Origin: Aurantibrevibacter sp041747755
Lineage (GTDB): Bacteria > Bacteroidota > Bacteroidia > Flavobacteriales > Flavobacteriaceae
Assembly (NCBI GenBank): GCA_041747755.1
Contig: JBGTEN010000162.1
Location: 1-5,442, forward strand
DNA length: 5,442 nt
Reading direction: 5' to 3'
This document shows positions 5,101 to 5,442 of the stretch, in pieces. The notes under the pieces were generated by a model. The model was not told the DNA's origin. It saw only the letters and a program-made list of their open reading frames with translations, and searched no databases. Positions within the stretch are counted from its first letter, which is position 1. Each line of letters opens with the position of its first letter. A program made the position numbers and the translations under genes.

Positions 5101-5442
5101 GAAACGGTTGATATAAATGGCTGTTCTGATAGTGAGAAAGATACAGATGGTGATGGTGTTAATGATGCTTTAGATCAATGTGCCGCTACTCCTTTAAATG
5201 AAATGGTAGATGCCAATGGATGTTCTACAAGTCAAAAAGATACAGACGGTGATGGAGTTAGTGATATCCTGGATCAGTGTCCAAATACCCCTTCCGGAGA
5301 CACCGTTGATATCAATGGTTGTTCTGATAGCCAAAAAGATTCAGACAATGATGGTGTAAATGATGCTTTAGATCAGTGTCCCAATACCCCAATAGAAGCC
5401 AGCGTTGATATCAATGGATGTCCTATTGCAACCTTAGAACCC
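1963..5442 (+). CDS. Giant secreted modular surface protein: propeller, TIG, cadherin-like, BspA/DUF285 repeats, TSP3 repeats; 3' end beyond window
   Basis: The frame is open for 1160 codons and leaves the window without a stop. The start is well fixed: an in-frame TAA (1960-1962) directly abuts the ATG at 1963 and the next Met is residue 113. Domains in order: signal peptide (about 1-52, with a long basic extension), seven BNR-like blades (59-332), IPT/TIG (344-420), cadherin-like (423-519), EF-hand-like loop (522-530), PKD-like segment (532-592), DUF285 repeats (662-911) with cap (to 960), and six TSP3 repeats (961-1153). No enzyme active site is visible. BspA-type and TSP3 proteins are typically cell-surface adhesins or binding proteins, so adhesion or ligand capture is the likely role. 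A C-terminal type IX sorting domain is expected but not seen. Codon use looks uniform and there is no frameshift. The 643-bp upstream gap suggests its own promoter. Domain calls are strong; the ligand is unknown. Confidence 0.93.
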   Translation, partial: MQTSKPTLNRKRIKFQPPTINFLFGSWEKYLTNFKILIALTGFLLSSIGLNAQTNLEAVTFGSGKFVAIASNGELLSSLDGVTWTSLPAPSGNWQDIIYSNSTYVVVGTNSAMTSPDGENWTIRTVPDGSWVSVVSNGTLFVASATWGSNYVMTSPDGETWTVRTPAFAWSHDDLAYGSISGVDRFVAVCQFGRGWIASNPTGTWSQINPGAIVDIRAVTFGDGKFVWLQWGGSGTVYSGVSNNGTSFTPYASGVVNEWNSIVFGNNVFVAVASGGTNARAAYSVNGQSWTYGIGVEANSWQSVAFGNNTFVAVANTGENRIMYSTDGISWNHDVILPIVIEAPTLTSISPTNTVAGASIILTGSNLENVTQVQIGGVNATSFTIDSATQITAVVPVGAQSGSVSVTNVTGTSNLSGFILNSAPTDIILSSDIILENNNLNDVIGIFSNTDADGMDTHSYSLISGTGDTNNADFTVSGNSLRANNIFDFEIQSSYTIRIQVQDNLGNVYQKALMISIENDPDEDNNGFIDGAFVTIWQTNSVNEMITIPTIGSGYSYFVDWGDGTLENGFTGNASHTYANAGNYTVSIYGSFPRIYFQGASDSAKLLAISQWGDISWTSMNGAFSGCLNLTVPASDVPNLANVTNMENMFFGASSFNSDIDSWNVSNVQNMQNMFRDAKAFNGEIGSWNVSNVSAMGGMFFGAEEFNQYIGSWNVSNVSSMDALFFGTIAFNQDIGAWNVSNVTNMHAMFLGATSFNQNIGLWNVSNVTNMGFMFERASSFNQDIGSWNVSNVTQMRNMFIRATNFNQDIGGWDVSNVRDMQLMFFEAINFNQNISSWDVGEVISMENMFLAAAAFNQDIGSWDVSKVTSMQAMFDRAVAFDQNIGSWNISSVSNMANMFHGVTLSTYNYDQLLLGWSSLSTVPSNITFSGGNSAYCTEEASRNILTSNLGWTITDAGQCDSDNDGIIDFLDQCPNTPSGESVDASGCSESQKDADGDGVNDALDQCPNTLSGEVVDANGCSDSQKDSDNDGINDALDQCSNTSSGETVDINGCSDSEKDTDGDGVNDALDQCAATPLNEMVDANGCSTSQKDTDGDGVSDILDQCPNTPSGDTVDINGCSDSQKDSDNDGVNDALDQCPNTPIEASVDINGCPIATLEP
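2137..2958 (+). repeat. Seven BNR-like blades, predicted seven-bladed beta-propeller (residues 59-332)
   Basis: Seven copies of a blade motif of the type S-x-D-G-x-x-W-T can be read: SSLDGVTWT, TSPDGENWT, TSPDGETWT, SNPTGTWS, SNNGTSFT, SVNGQSWT and STDGISWN. The aromatic anchor falls at residues 84, 121, 161, 205, 248, 290 and 331, spaced 37-44 residues. Most blades also carry an inner strand such as VTFGSGKFVAIA, IVFGNNVFVAVA or VAFGNNTFVAVA. Blades 4 and 5 are the most diverged: blade 4 has lost the Asp and blade 5 has Phe for Trp. The pattern fits sialidase/YCF48-like propellers, but no sialidase catalytic residues were recognised, so a binding role is more likely than hydrolysis. Confidence 0.8.
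2992..3222 (+). other. IPT/TIG immunoglobulin-like domain (residues 344-420)
   Basis: It starts with PTLTSISPTNTVAGASIILT and continues with GSNLENVTQVQIGGVNATSF and a QITAVVPVGAQSGSVSV stretch. This is the usual IPT/TIG layout: a PxSG-like opening, then TGSNL, then a GG turn, then the P-x-G-x-x-x-G closing strands. In bacterial surface proteins this domain acts as a spacer or binding module; here it joins the propeller to the stalk. Confidence 0.85.
3229..3519 (+). other. Cadherin-like domain (residues 423-519)
   Basis: The segment opens with APTDIILSSDIILENN and has NTDADGMDTHSYSLISG, NADFTVSGNSLRANNIFDFE and SSYTIRIQVQDNLGN. These are the hallmarks of bacterial cadherin-like repeats, with the DADG...Y-L core, the FDFE turn and the final V-x-D-N-x-G strand. 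Such domains usually bind calcium between modules and stiffen a stalk. Only one copy is present. Confidence 0.85.
3526..3552 (+). other. EF-hand-like acidic loop in a linker (residues 522-530)
   Basis: DEDNNGFID matches the calcium-loop spacing D-x-D-x-N-G-x-I-D seen in EF-hand and dockerin loops, and sits between the cadherin-like and PKD-like segments. A single isolated loop may bind calcium weakly or be merely an acidic linker. Confidence 0.4.
3556..3738 (+). other. PKD-like segment before the BspA repeats (residues 532-592)
   Basis: The signature VDWGDGTLENG (559-569) followed by ASHTYANAGNYTVSIYGSF (574-592) is the classical PKD core (WGDG ... HTY-x-x-x-G-x-Y-x-V). A block starting AFVTIWQT before it, and PRIYF plus LLAISQWGDISWTSM after it, is the standard lead-in to DUF285 repeats in flavobacterial BspA-like proteins. 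Confidence 0.75.
3946..4695 (+). repeat. Ten tandem 25-residue BspA/DUF285 repeats (75-bp period)
   Basis: Ten units start at residues 662, 687, 712, 737, 762, 787, 812, 837, 862 and 887 with no insertion or deletion. The consensus is SWNVSNV-x2-M-x2-MF-x2-A-x2-FNQDIG. A half unit (about 638-661, ending FNSDID) leads in. The tenth unit decays at TLSTYNYD and runs into the usual cap, QLLLGWSSLSTVPSN ... ITFSGG, with Cys937 and Cys960 as a possible disulfide. Units 1-6 carry WNV, units 7-9 WDV and unit 10 WNI. DUF285 repeats occur in BspA-type surface leucine-rich proteins implicated in binding host or matrix components. Confidence 0.92.
4843..5421 (+). repeat. Six tandem 33-residue thrombospondin type 3 repeats (99-bp period)
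   Basis: Units start at residues 961, 994, 1027, 1060, 1093 and 1126. Each begins with a calcium-binding D-x-D-x-D-G-x-x-D-x-x-D loop (such as DTDGDGVNDALD), then QC, then NTPSGE-like, then VD-x-x-GC and a Ser/Gln/Lys linker. All loop aspartates are kept in every unit, and each unit has two Cys, 14 residues apart. Unit 4 departs most after its first Cys (AATPLNEM). The array ends at GCPIATLEP, where the repeat linker is lost. Such arrays make calcium-rigidified stalks and in Bacteroidota often precede a sorting or OmpA-like domain. Confidence 0.93.

Noticed and set aside
3946..5421. Tandem DNA repeats as a CRISPR array or satellite
   Set aside because: The 75-bp and 99-bp periods are in-frame protein repeats with full coding periodicity, and there are no unique spacers.

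Overview
The window looks like chromosomal DNA of a marine-type Flavobacteriia (Bacteroidota). It is AT-rich, its two gene starts lack a Shine-Dalgarno, and its three proteins all resemble families common in that group. All three genes are on the + strand. No RNA gene, mobile element, CRISPR array or integration site is visible.

Layout: (1) 1-765 is the 3' part of an endonuclease/exonuclease/phosphatase (EEP) family gene whose start lies left of the window; the visible part carries a complete-looking EEP active site. (2) 766-1046 is an AT-rich spacer with a perfect 9-bp inverted repeat. (3) 1047-1319 is a complete 90-residue DUF4242 (SCO4226-like, putative nickel-binding) protein. (4) 1320-1962 is a 643-bp stretch with no convincing gene, holding a few small inverted repeats. 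(5) 1963-5442 is the first 1160 codons of a giant secreted modular surface protein that runs off the right edge without a stop.

The surface protein is the main content. In order it has a signal peptide with a long N-terminal extension, seven BNR-like blades that should form one seven-bladed beta-propeller, an IPT/TIG domain, a cadherin-like domain, a short EF-hand-like acidic loop, a PKD-like segment, ten in-register 25-residue BspA/DUF285 repeats with a C-terminal cap, and six 33-residue thrombospondin type 3 (TSP3) calcium-binding repeats. The likely job is adhesion or ligand recognition at the cell surface, with the propeller at the tip of a calcium-stiffened stalk; export by the type IX secretion system is probable, but the sorting domain would lie outside the window.

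The three genes do not form an obvious operon: spacers are 281 and 643 bp, and the products have no known shared pathway. Apart from the surface protein's domain combination and repeat regularity, the region looks ordinary, and I see no clear sign of a previously undescribed multi-gene system.
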